64,000 nt of DNA from NCBI GenBank assembly GCA_009792885.1, contig WMCF01000015.1:10730698-10794697 (forward strand), written 5' to 3'. Both the position numbers and the translations under genes were made by a program. Below the pieces are notes generated by a model. That model had not been told where the DNA came from. It did no database searches and worked only from the letters and a program-made list of their open reading frames with translations. The DNA is from Eremophila alpestris peregrina (Eukaryota > Chordata > Aves > Passeriformes > Alaudidae). This document shows positions 52,201 to 62,682 of the stretch, piece after piece (within the stretch, counting starts at the first letter, position 1; each line of letters begins with the position of its first letter).

Positions 52201-53311
52201 TAATTATGAAGAAGCTGCCTAGGAGCCATTAAGACAGCAAAACATTTGGTTCCTCACTATTGTGCAAAAATGTATGTGATTGTAAGATTTGACTGCATTC
52301 AGACAATAATCCACATTCTGTACTGCAGATACATTCAATTACATCCTCAATATAAAACTTCTTGACATCCAAGTAAACAAGGTTCTATTCAAACAGTTTT
52401 ATATGAGCGCTCAGAGAGAAATTCAGCAGAATTAACTGTACAATTTATACCATCAATACATCTCTCAGGTATAATTCTCTCTTTACAAAACTACCTCAAA
52501 ACACGTGTGCTATTTCAGTCTTAAATGATCAGCATAAAACTTAGAAGAGATTTGCATGTTACCTAGATTTTGAGTGCTTCTCAGTTGCAGAAACAGTGGA
52601 ATTCAAACTGTTTGTCATAATCATTTAAGATTCAAAGATACAGCTTAGAATGAAAAGTAGTTTGACAAAAGATTCTTTCAAACATCAATGACAACATTCT
52701 AGTAACATGAAGCAATAAAAGCATAGTGTAAAACTACGAGAGTTAGTACCATCCAACAGCTTGCACATGTGCATGTATACACATATTTATGCTTAAAATA
52801 CCTATGTGCATCTTTCAGTATTTTTTTGTTAAAACAACTTTTCTGTACCTTTTAGAAATGTTTCTATTTCTTTAATATAAATATTCCTATAAAGAAAATA
52901 TTTACCTAAAAGTATTTAGAAAATTACTACTGAAACTGATGATTTTTCTTTCTTTCTCCTCTTTGACCCTTTGGTCATAGATCACAAAAACATCATAAGC
53001 AAATCTGTAATTTGTCCTTCTTTGGAAACTTTGGAAAATAAACACAGAAAACATAGTCAAAAACCTATTCAGAATTTTACTGTACAAGCTGAATTTTTTT
53101 AACATCTTTTGCTAATGTTGACCCAAAACTTAAATTAAATACCCAACCCTGTCAGCTTTTAAGAAAATATGTTTTAATTTTACTTTACTAGAAGCAATAT
53201 TAGAAGCAAAATCAGTTCAAAATTAAGAAAAAATCATGATACAGTATTATGTTAACAATGGAGGCTCAGTAAAAAGAATACAAGGCAAAGAATAGAATAG
53301 TGCACTGTGGT
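46284..53311. other. Unannotated intergenic sequence
   Basis: About 7 kb, AT-rich. A 14-base A run lies near 47071-47084. An acceptor-like site (ttttctccactgcag) ends at 47276 and is followed by 29 open codons and a stop, but there is no partner exon and no AATAAA close by. A 93-codon frame at 50098-50379 has hydrophobic content but no recognised family. No gene is called. Confidence 0.5.
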
Positions 53312-53317
53312 TTTATT
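53312..53317 (-). promoter_or_regulatory. Polyadenylation signal after candidate terminal exon
   Basis: AATAAA on the minus strand, 54 nt downstream of the candidate stop codon. A T/GT-rich stretch (tttgccttgtattcttttta on the minus strand) lies about 20-40 nt beyond, as expected for a functional poly(A) site. Confidence 0.35.
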
Positions 53318-53371
53318 GATGGCAGCAATGACAATTTGCCTCTTTCATATGTAAAAAGTATTCAGCTTCAT

Positions 53372-54028
53372 TTAACTAAGAACTTTAAAAAAGTCTTTTG
53401 TGGTGTCAGGTCCAAATTCTTTCTGCTCACATGAGCTTTCTTTGTTCCATCCTGCTGCTTGAAAAACCCGAGAATTTCTTCTAGAAGAAGTGTTCAGCAA
53501 GTTGGGAGCTGCCAGTGAATTCCCCTCAACTCCAAGAAGGTTTCTAAACAAAAAAACTAGAATACAACAGATAAGGACAAAAAATATTGGCACTCAAGAA
53601 ATCATAAGTACCCCCCATCCCTGGGCTCTTTGTGCAACACAGACTTCACTGTCACTTCATTTTCTTCCTCTAAAAGAGTCGATATCTGCTTTTCAGCACT
53701 TACAGAAACACAGTTCTTTAAAAGAGTAAATCAGAAGGCTGCACTTCAATGCAATAAATATGATCAGTCTAATACAAAGAGCACTTTCTGGTAAAGACTT
53801 CTCTCTCATAAAACCACAATTTCTCCATTGTTAAGGACTTCAATACAGATTTTATAGCAAATGTGACAAGGTGTAGATTAGTTCTGTCATGGAGCAAAGA
53901 AAGACCCAAAAAGCATTTAAGGACCAAGCAGTTACAGGTTCATACTCATAGGTTCTTTCAATCTCCTCCAAAAGGTCTGACCCTTCAAAACACTCATTTC
54001 TGATTATTTGCTCCCCTTCAATTTCAGA
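53372..54028 (-). CDS. Candidate last three exons of an unidentified gene
   Basis: Three minus-strand open segments can be joined by canonical GT-AG introns with matching phases: 54028-53936 (31 codons, phase 0 at both ends; acceptor after a T-rich tract, donor CCT|GTAACT), 53715-53612 (34 codons plus 2 nt; acceptor tttaaag, donor GG|GTACTT) and 53543-53372 (1 nt plus 56 codons and TAA; acceptor ttttttgtttag). The introns would be 220 and 68 bp. AATAAA on the minus strand at 53317-53312 lies 54 nt past the stop, followed by T-rich sequence. The peptide is hydrophilic and Glu/Ser/Lys-rich (FEGSDLLEEIERTYEYEP, then ISTLLEEENEVTVKSVL), ending KDFFKVLS. No family is recognised and no 5' exon was fixed. 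The 68-bp intron is near the lower limit, and splice choice was by eye, so chance is a real alternative. Confidence 0.3.
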
Positions 54029-54319
54029 CTATTAAGGCATTCTATACAGAAAATGTATAAAAATACTCAGGATGTATTTTCATTATTGTTAGATTCTAAT
54101 TCCTGTATCTTGACTCTCTAGGAGTATCTTATTTTACAGACCTGTTAAACCTAGTATTTGACTCAGACCCACGTAAAATTCCCTCTGATAAAATGCTGAC
54201 TTAGTATTCTCCACCTCACAGCTCTGGATATTAATAAATGATAATTTCTGGGTCAACTGCAACCACAATGAGGTACTGACTATCCCATCCTTCCACTTTA
54301 TCTCTCTGTCTTCTTAAAA

Positions 54320-54445
54320 ATCACTAAGTCAAGACTTCCTGCAAGTAGGCAGTGCTTGTCCCTCTCCATCTTTTTCAGAAGTCCCTTTTTCAAATACTGA
54401 AATACTGCAATAAGATCCCTTTAGAAACTCCTCTTCCCCAGAAAG
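54320..54445 (-). mobile_element. Ancient, highly diverged CR1 fragment
   Basis: Plus-strand blocks 'gtccctctccatcttt', 'actgaaatactgcaataaga' and 'actcctcttccccag' match the reverse complement of the CR1 segment around the ORF2 stop, including the step of about 20 bp between them. Divergence is far higher than in the other copies and the edges are uncertain; the match may continue weakly to about 54.6 kb. Confidence 0.6.
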
Positions 54446-56704
54446 AATACATTGATCCAAATTCCACTTTTAAAAAACAACTCAGAATTTTAAAATCTTG
54501 AACCTCGTCTACTTAAGACTCCTTGTAGTACAGACAAAGATTTTGAACTGATTATTTGGTAACACTAATTCCAGATGTGCATGCCCAAATTCAACACCTG
54601 AGTGAGTGTGCTGAACACTAATCCAGGAAGCAGTATAGCCTCATTTCAGCATTGCTGCACCACTGCATTTCTAAGTCCTACTTGTCAAGTGATATAAGAT
54701 TATACAGGTAGATCTAAAAGGTTTTGGGTATGAGTTGATACTTTCACTGCATGGATCTCATGCTTCATATTTGATACATCCCTATCATACCCAATGCAAA
54801 TATGGCCAGCAAGCTCTAGCTTTAGTATTGTTTAAGTTGCCTTTGAGAACAAGATACCTTGGAATTTTAACGTTACAAACTACAACATTAAAATTCAACT
54901 GAATTTACCAATTTATAGCATAAAATAATCATCATCAATGGTTTTCCATCTCTTCAGGAAGAAGATATTAAGCTACTTAACATAATAGAGAGATACTTCC
55001 TTTCAGTAAGTAAACATGTCACTAATAAATGATCTGTTGAACAGGTAAAGCATCCTGCAGTGCAAAGTTGTGGTAAAATTATGTCTCACTGGATCCCTTA
55101 AAACTTCCCTAATAAATCTTGTTTTCATTTAAGAGGTTATTAAAAACTTGAAAAAAGAACAGCATGCTATGCTCTCAAAAGATGTAAGAAATCAAAAGGA
55201 GGCAGAATCCATACAGAAATCTACTTCTAGGAATATTCTTTAACTTTTACATGTCCAGACATTGAAGCTACATTGTTGTACAAGACCAGGTAAGCTGAAA
55301 ACAATTTAGAAAGGGACTGTGTTTGATTTTCTGTCTCCATTTAAAACCAGTGAAGAATTCATTATATCAACCACTTATTTTTGGGAATGCACAATAGAAA
55401 GGAAAAGCTGTGAAGGCTTATTTTCTATGCCAGGTAAGTTTTGATACCAGATCTGCTGTCCATTTAAATCAGGATCCCATTATAATCTTTAAAACAAAGT
55501 ATAGGAACACCTGCAAGGAAAAATCACCTGTGCCTTAGAAAGGTTGTTCCTTATCCACCAACAAGTAACTTGCTTTGAGATACAGGAGTTACTACCACTC
55601 TCCCTGGTGCCTCATAGCTGACCAAAGCTAAGAAGAGTTTTAAAGATTTATACTGTAAAATTAGAGAAATACAAAAAATATCACCTAAGATACAAAAAAA
55701 TTCCCTGGCTTTGACTGCAGTGTACACTTCAAATGTCTCATTCAACTGATACTACTCAGGGCCAACTGTGCTCATTAAAACTGTGCTCAGTGAATATTCC
55801 AGAATAATTTCTGCATGAACTGTCTCAGAGCATGTTTACTAATAGTGATTGATACATGTACCTGAAAAAGAAATTTGAAATATTGGCAAAAATAGAACAA
55901 TTATCACCTCCCTTACATTACCAGTACTGCCATAAATGAAAAATCTATTTTAATACATATTCTAAAAAGTAGAATCATATGTAATTGGATGTCAGAAATT
56001 TCAAAAGGTATAGAGATCAGCAGCGTATGTTAAGCCACCAAAACATGGAGGACTGGAGTAATGAAAAGAACAAAAAAGAGATTGGTAAAAATAAACTGGC
56101 TAGTAAAAAAAATCAGATTCAAAATAAAGACACACAGTGGCTGTGCATCAAATATTATGTGACTTACAGAAGCCTTCTTTAGTCATGATAGACTTTTGAA
56201 CACCTTTTGTAAATTAAGTATTTAAAGATCAACCAGTGAAATGAAAGCAGCAGAGCTTATGAGATTTGTTCAGTGAAACTACTGTTTTATCTGGCTGGCC
56301 TTTTTAAATGTATGAGTGTAGCAGGTGTCTTTTCTAAGGATAATATATAATCCCTTAATTTCTGGTAATTAATAAAGTATAGGTGCAAGTATATCCTCAA
56401 AATTCAGAGTATCATATATATTCTTTGCCTTTGCACCTCCCTATTTAATGGTGAATTCACAAATTTTATATTTCTCCCTCTCATGCAAGCAAAACAACAA
56501 AAGGATATTTATTCACATAAATGGCTTATGGGACCTTGGATAAAGCTAGACAGTCCTGAGTTCAGCAGGGACTGCAGTCACTTGTTTCAAATAAGCTGCT
56601 CTAATGTATATGAATCAGAGAATCTTGCTGCTGCTCTCAGGTGAAAAAGCATCAGGAAAAAGCTTGCTGAGATGTCATGAGTCTTGACATAAAACAAAAG
56701 TCGA
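54446..56704. other. Sequence between TDRD3 3' end and candidate exons
   Basis: No certain feature. On the minus strand, acceptor-like sites with good pyrimidine tracts end near 55.65 kb (ctctaattttacag), 55.51 kb (tttttccttgcag) and 55.30 kb (ttgttttcag), each followed by a short open segment. None could be paired with a convincing donor. These are possible upstream exons of the candidate gene at 53.4-54.0 kb, or coincidence. Confidence 0.4.
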
Positions 56705-56922
56705 AAGCTCTTTGTTGAAGGGTTTTTATTGCTTTCCCTCTTCCCACAGATAAAAAGTCCTCCTAAGCCACAGAATTCAGAGAAACAGAGATATTCAACA
56801 TCTATCATAAATATATCAATATCCCTAAGAAAAGTATAGAACAATCCAGACTTGTTTATCTTGAAATCTAAACCAATACATAAAGCACCAGTAGCTTATA
56901 TTTACCTTTCTTTCCTTATTAA
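56705..56922 (-). other. TDRD3: TDRD3 3' UTR (predicted)
   Basis: The minus-strand segment between the TDRD3 stop codon and the first plausible poly(A) site. AATAAA at 56730-56725 is followed by T/GT-rich sequence (gacttttgttttatgtc), so cleavage near 56705 would give a 3' UTR of about 215 nt. A second AATAAA at 56512-56507 could give a longer form of about 430 nt. Confidence 0.5.
56725..56730 (-). promoter_or_regulatory. TDRD3: TDRD3 polyadenylation signal (proximal)
   Basis: AATAAA on the minus strand, 193 nt after the stop codon, with a T/GT-rich element 20-45 nt downstream. Confidence 0.5.
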
Positions 56923-57042
56923 TCAGTTTCTAGCTCGGGGGGGTTGGTAAAATTGCTGCGTGGGTCGTGTGGACCGCCGTGGCTGACCATCACCTCCTCT
57001 GCGGAATTCTAGAGTTTGCTCATATGTTTCCTCTTCCTCCTC
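56923..57042 (-). CDS. TDRD3: TDRD3 terminal coding exon (Tudor domain-containing 3, C-terminus)
   Basis: The last exon of TDRD3: 39 codons and TGA, phase 0 at its start, after a minus-strand acceptor (atttacccacag) whose AG is at 57043-57044. It encodes an acidic run (EEEEETYEQTLEFRRGG) and the basic tail PRRSTRPTQQFYQPPRARN, which I recognise as the vertebrate TDRD3 C-terminus that follows the Tudor domain. The RRxxRPxxxFYxPxxR pattern resembles the exon-junction-complex-binding motif of UPF3B and SMG6. TDRD3 is a cytoplasmic and nuclear scaffold. Its Tudor domain reads asymmetrically dimethylated arginine on histones and RNA polymerase II, and its N-terminal OB-fold region partners TOP3B. 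The acidic run appears longer than the human form as I recall it (WEEEGTYDQ). The Tudor, UBA and OB exons are not in the window and must lie above 64000. The intact frame and acceptor argue against a pseudogene. Confidence 0.93.
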   Translation of the reverse strand, partial: EEEEETYEQTLEFRRGGDGQPRRSTRPTQQFYQPPRARN

Positions 57043-57108
57043 CTGTGGGTAAATAGCATTGTTTTAACTGAAACAGGTGGAAAATGCCTTATACATGAGC
57101 TGGTATAT

Positions 57109-57139
57109 GCACACATACACACACACACCACATACATAC
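57109..57139. repeat. (CA)n microsatellite
   Basis: acacac units interrupted by ata, about 70 bp upstream of the TDRD3 terminal exon on the transcribed strand, where it reads as (TG)n. Close enough to the acceptor to influence splicing in principle. Confidence 0.8.
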
Positions 57140-59486
57140 GCATGGAAAGGTGAATCCACGCACACATAGCAACTGCTGCCTCTGTGCTGATGACCAGTAA
57201 TAACATAAGTGAGGTACGGGAGTGGGCTTTCCAAACCTAGGAAAGCTAACAAAATCAAGCTGGCAAATCTCAAAACTCAATCCCCAGGGCAACAGACATT
57301 ATTAAATATTTGCAGGGAAGAAAAAAAATCATATGTATTAAATAAAAATTATTTTCCAAGAGTCATACAGGCAACAAACGCAAGAAGCAAGGTAACCTCA
57401 ATAACCTGACAGAACAAGACAAATACCAGCTTTCAGGAGTTCACAAAGGTGTGTGGAATGAAATAAACTAATTAGGAAATAGAATTACAAGGAAATATGC
57501 ATGCTAAATACACACATCTGAAACACTAGATAGAAATCTATGATGCAGTAATAATGAAAAAAGCCTACAAGTAAAGTGAACAGTTTAGAGATTATTTTCT
57601 ATGTGCAGCAATAATAAATATATGCTCTGAATAATGAGAGAGGAGGTAAATGTATTTGCAATATTCAGTCACTCTGAGGCATCTTCATACCAGAGAGATA
57701 TTCACAAAGTATATAGAATTCAGAGGTGAGAAAAGAATAAATTTTAAAATAATCAAGATACTGAAGAATCACTTACAAAGATAAAAATGGCTATGTATTT
57801 ATTTTGGCCAAGAAATATCAAATGGAAAAACATTCATCCAGTGGAATATTTGAAGGTGGTACACATTGAAGAGAAACATTTTAAGAGTGTAAGAGTTGAT
57901 ATCAAAGAAAAAATAATAGGCTGAAAAAATAAAGAAGCTCCCAAAAATGAGTATGATTGTCAAATGCTGTCTCAGAGAAACAGGTTTGATTTAAATTCTT
58001 TAATATCTTTATACTGCAGCAGACACCAGGTCTTGTGGGAACTTGCTGGAAGAAATTTGCTTTTGGGAAAAAGTACTGTATGTAACTCTCAATCCCTTTT
58101 AGTCACAACATAGGAACATAAAGCAACACAAAGCAAGAGCGTTGAATGATTCATCAGAACTTCATCAACAATTCCAACACCCAGGAACAGTCAGAGTGCA
58201 GCATGCACATCACAGATTAAGCAAGTCAAAGCAGTAAAATATTTCACTTTAAGCAACAGAAAGGAAAACATACATCTTAAGTTTTTTTCTGTCGGGAAAA
58301 GTGAGCTCCTACTCAAGAAACTTCTCTTTCTGAATAAGCATGAATATCAATAAACATGCATTTTTAAAGTAACAGTTACAAACAACCACATTCCTCATGG
58401 TAAGGAATGGCACATCTGTGGTCACAGCTATATTTCCAGATTAAACATTACTACAGAGAGCCTGAAACAACTGTCGAAGAAAACAGATTTTCAGCACTGA
58501 ATACAGCATAAATTATTTATATCTCTTAGTTTCAGTGTAGCTGAAGGCCGAGAAACAGTTCTGCCATAAAACTTCTGTCAGCGTACTTATTTTACCACCT
58601 GTAGTACTACAAATTCCCACATATGAAGAGGGAAGAGAGACACTGATTATCTGAAAAATAATCAGTAGAGAATTAGATGTGTAACACAAAAGTCCACACA
58701 GTTTGCAATACTGCTAGCCCTAGTATAAACACTCAACTTGTCATATGAGATCATCTCCCATGCTTGCATTAGCAGCAGATGTTAAAAAGTAAGATAATTG
58801 CCTGAAGCGGTCTAAATACCTTTAGCTCTTTCAGTATACTCTAAGAAACATGAATAGCTGAAAATAGCACAGAAATTAAATAGTTCAGTGTATAGTTCAG
58901 TTCTCAACTGTAATAGCCAACCTCTTTCTGAGGGTAAGCACATCAGAGTAAATTTCTACAGCAGCAAACCTTCATCAAATCTCAAAGTTGAGGATGTTGA
59001 TACTTTGAACTCAGTAAAGCCAAATTAAAACCAGTATTTGTCTTACACACTTCTATTTTGGTGTAATTGTCCTTACACAGCGAATGAAAAGCTTCAAACG
59101 CATGCATTCCAAATTGAGAAATTTTACTGCAATAGGCAAGAGTGAAATGTGAAATTACGTTCATTTTCTTGAGGCTCTGAATAATGTGGAAGAGAGCAAT
59201 GCAGCAGAGTAACAGAACACCTTTCAAGTGTTCCCTCATTCCTTTCTATGCACAGTGGCTCCACACACAGTTACTGACTGTCCTGTTGAATTCTGCCATC
59301 TTCTCATCAGGTGACATTATCATTTCTTGAATTGTACCTATTCACAATTGATCCTAAATGGATATACTGTTCTCCAAAATAACAATTTCTCAAGTCATAT
59401 TTTTATTAAAAAATTCTTATTTTTCTTAATCATTGACCTTCAGTTCACTTCTCCTGATCTTTCACCATTTATTGCCATTTTATTGC

Positions 59487-59812
59487 CACAGAATCACAGA
59501 ACAGGTAAGGTTGGAAGGGACCACTGGGGGTCATCTGGTCCAGCCTCCTGCTCAGGCAGGGTCATCCCAGAGCACACAGCACAGAATTATGTCCAGACTG
59601 TTCTTGAATATCTCCAGTGAGGGAGAGGCACAACCTCTCTGCACAATCTGTTCCTGTGTGTGGTCATCTGCACAATAATGTTCTTCCTCATATTCAGGTG
59701 GGACTTCCTGTGCATCAGCCCATTGCCTCTTGTTCTATTGACTGGATCACCAAGAAGACCCTGGCTCCACCCTCTGGACAGATTCCCTGCATTGTTAAGA
59801 GTGAAATCTTGT
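59487..59812 (-). mobile_element. CR1 LINE 3' end, minus strand
   Basis: Reverse-complement CR1 within the TDRD3 intron, in the same orientation as the gene. It starts 'cacagaatcacagaac', then 'ggttggaagggaccactgg', 'catctggtccagcctcctgc', 'gagggagaggcacaacctct', 'gtgcatcagcccattgcctc' and 'accctggctccaccctctgg'. Well preserved. Open frames of 63-101 codons overlapping it are repeat shadows. Confidence 0.94.
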
Positions 59813-62543
59813 TCAAGCAAAACAGCCTATTTATCCTTATTTCTATTTTAAAGAAATTTCTGCCTCTTACTACCTTAGAGAAACAATTCAATTTTGTGGA
59901 CTTTTATTTCACTTTATTTTAAAATTTCTCCACCCTACACTAAAAACTGTCATTTTCTGGAACAGCATGCACTTTTTGTAGGCAAAACTATGTGTATCTT
60001 ATGTTCACTTCCTTGTTTTTTCTGTTCTTCAACCAAAAAACTTTATCTATCTATACTTCTTCCATTATAACTGCAGTCAGTTAGGTCACACAATTTGCCA
60101 TCAACTCTACTTTTTCTTTCTTTCTCACTGCTTGCTTTCAATTTATCAGTTGCTTGTGACTCATTCTAAATTATTCTTATCCATAAAAGATCCAGATTGC
60201 ATTTTATAAAGCAAAGGTGACCACAAATCTCATTTAGAGCATCTTCATTCTCCTATTACTGGTAGAGGCTTTATATTAGTACACTGCTCTGAAAACTTAT
60301 GTATTATCTCCACACTTCAGCTTATTTTTCATTATTTATCTAAAATTCCAGGATCCAGGACTCCATTAGTACTTACACAATGCTCACCTCGGACTATGAA
60401 CACTGAGATTAAATGATAGCACTAAGCACAACTGCAAAAGACAGGAAAAACTGGCACAGGAAATGATCCACAGGAAAAAGCAAGGAAAGGTTCACAATGC
60501 AAACAATGAAATGCACAAAGAAATTTCTGCACTAACAGATTAGAATGACAAGAGAGAGGGTGGAACACGCCAGCATTCTTTAGGTATTAAAAAAAACAGG
60601 ACAAACAGGGAAGGCTAAGTAATATGAAAATTCATCTTCCATTCCATTGTTGTAAAAATCTGCTGTTACTTTTCATTTTTTTCTGTCTCATAAGAAAAGT
60701 GAGAACTAAACAAGGGTAAAATGGGACCATATGCATACCCAGTGCTCATATTTTGGCCCCATATACTCTGAAGAGCTTGTACCACCACCATATTTGATCA
60801 GCTGAGCTTAGTGAATCAGCAAATAACTTCAGTCCAGACAAGCAACTACCAGCATAAAAAATTCAATGAATTTCATAGCTGCAGAATACAGTTATAAATC
60901 CAGCAATTAAAATACTTCACTAACCAATTTATTCTTCAAATGAACACTATTAGAGCAGAGTAAATTTATCCTTCATTAAAAGCTTTTTCTTTGAATTTCA
61001 ACTGCAAGACTTCTTTCATTGCATTCAAAAGAACTGTTCGGAGATTTTTTTTTAAACACAGTCATTTGAAGTGAATACTTACTGCATAAGTTCTGAGAAT
61101 GAATAGGTGGATTAGAGAACCAGACAGAACTTATGCATTGACACAAAAGCTTTGCTGAATGCTGTGCTCACATATGTCTAGGAAGCAGTTGCAAGTCACA
61201 GTTGATCTGCTCCTGCACTTTTGCCACTTACTAAGTAGTTACCTCTGTCTATTACTGCTTACGGACAGAAAATTCTGCTCCATTCCCTGGGCCCTTCTGC
61301 TGAAGCTTTTCAATTATAGCTCTCTGTGGGCTATTAAGGGATGAACACCCAACCTGTGCAGGGAGGCATGAAGAAGCAGCATGTAGAAGCAGTGTGGGGC
61401 CAGGGACCATGGAAATAAGAGGAGACAGAAGGCAAAGAAAGCAGTAGACTTTTTCCATTTAGGTAGTGTCAAACCTCTGCTTCAGTTAAGCTGTAGCTTT
61501 AACTTCACTCACACACTGAATGCATGGGAAACTTGCTGGTTCAATACAAAGAGAGTGCTGGCTTCCTTGCAAAATTGCTTTTTCTTTCATGTGCATTTCA
61601 AATTCCATTTCCTGATCCTGATTTAATGTCTCTTTGCACTACCCACTCTGCAGGCAACAGCTGTCTCCTGCTGTTAAAACACCAAGTGATCTCTTTTTTC
61701 CTGGCTAAATTCCTTTCTCAGATTTTGCTTCTTTTGCCTAATCATCCAGTGTTGAGCTCCTTGAGTACTTGTTTTGGTTTTTGCATTTTCTACTTACCAG
61801 TGCTTGGATCAATCAAAAACAGACTGCAAGAATATCTGCATGAATCAAAGAAAAGAAAGCAGAGAAAACTCGTACTATGGCCACACTGAGAAATTCACAA
61901 GTATTCTAGAAATAACTGAATGTATTTTTAAATATTTTTAAATTATTTTATATGCAATATATTGTTGATCCTATATTTGTAAGGGAAAAAATAATTTGCT
62001 GAAGTGTCTACAGTATTCTTTGGAACTTCTATTTTATCTGAATACTTAAATGGATTCTTTGAACTCCATATAAACTAAGAATGAAGCAGGATTGGGGGGG
62101 GGTGTGGAATGGGTTTGTCATAGAACTTCAGAGTGGTTTTAAGCCATAATTTCAAAAATTACTATCAAATGAAGCATAAAAATTTTAAGTAAAAGAGGAA
62201 GTATGACTAATGTGGAGTTTTCAATTATCTTAACCAAGTATTGACTTTTTTTGAAGTGTCTATTACAGAATAATTCAACATATTTGTTCTTCATCAATTT
62301 CCTTTGCAAGATAGGCTTCTTACCTAAAATATCAGTTCCTACCACAGAGTAAACTTCTCCCAGAGTAATCTCTGTAAGCCTGCAGATGCTCACTTTTTTT
62401 TCCCACAGTGCACAACACATCTGTATTAGACTGGGCCTATGGGCTTTCAAATTCCTGCATTAAATGATGATGAGAGGAGCAAGTGGGGTTTGAGGTTATA
62501 CTGCTAGATCTGCATAGGGCTGACCCCTCACTGACATCAGATC

Positions 62544-62682
62544 ATTAATATAAACTCTTAGCCCTATGAATGCCTTATCTTCTGTCTGTAAAGAACATGC
62601 ACTCTTATACACATCTAGATGTGTATTAATATAAACTCTTAGCCCTATGAATGCCTTATCTTCTGTCTGTAAAGAACATGCA
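62544..62682. repeat. Exact 58-bp direct duplication, 81-bp period
   Basis: 62544-62601 and 62625-62682 are identical over 58 bp (starting attaatataaactcttagc, ending aaagaacatgca). They are separated by a 23-bp spacer that is not itself duplicated. The lack of any difference implies a recent event. The spacer contains most of a 20-bp palindrome, which overlaps the first two bases of the second copy. Confidence 0.95.
62607..62626. repeat. Perfect 20-bp palindrome at duplication junction
   Basis: atacacatctagatgtgtat reads the same on both strands without a loop. It occupies the spacer between the two 58-bp copies. It is absent before the first copy and after the second, so it arose with the duplication or triggered it. 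Confidence 0.9.

Noticed and set aside
54031..54300. About 50 open minus-strand codons upstream of the candidate exon at 54028
   Set aside because: They adjoin the ancient CR1 match, may derive from it, and have no good acceptor or donor.
55551..55745. 64-codon minus-strand frame near the TDRD3 3' end
   Set aside because: The only way to treat its halves as exons needs a 32-bp intron, which is too short to splice. One half follows a good acceptor, noted separately as a weak finding.
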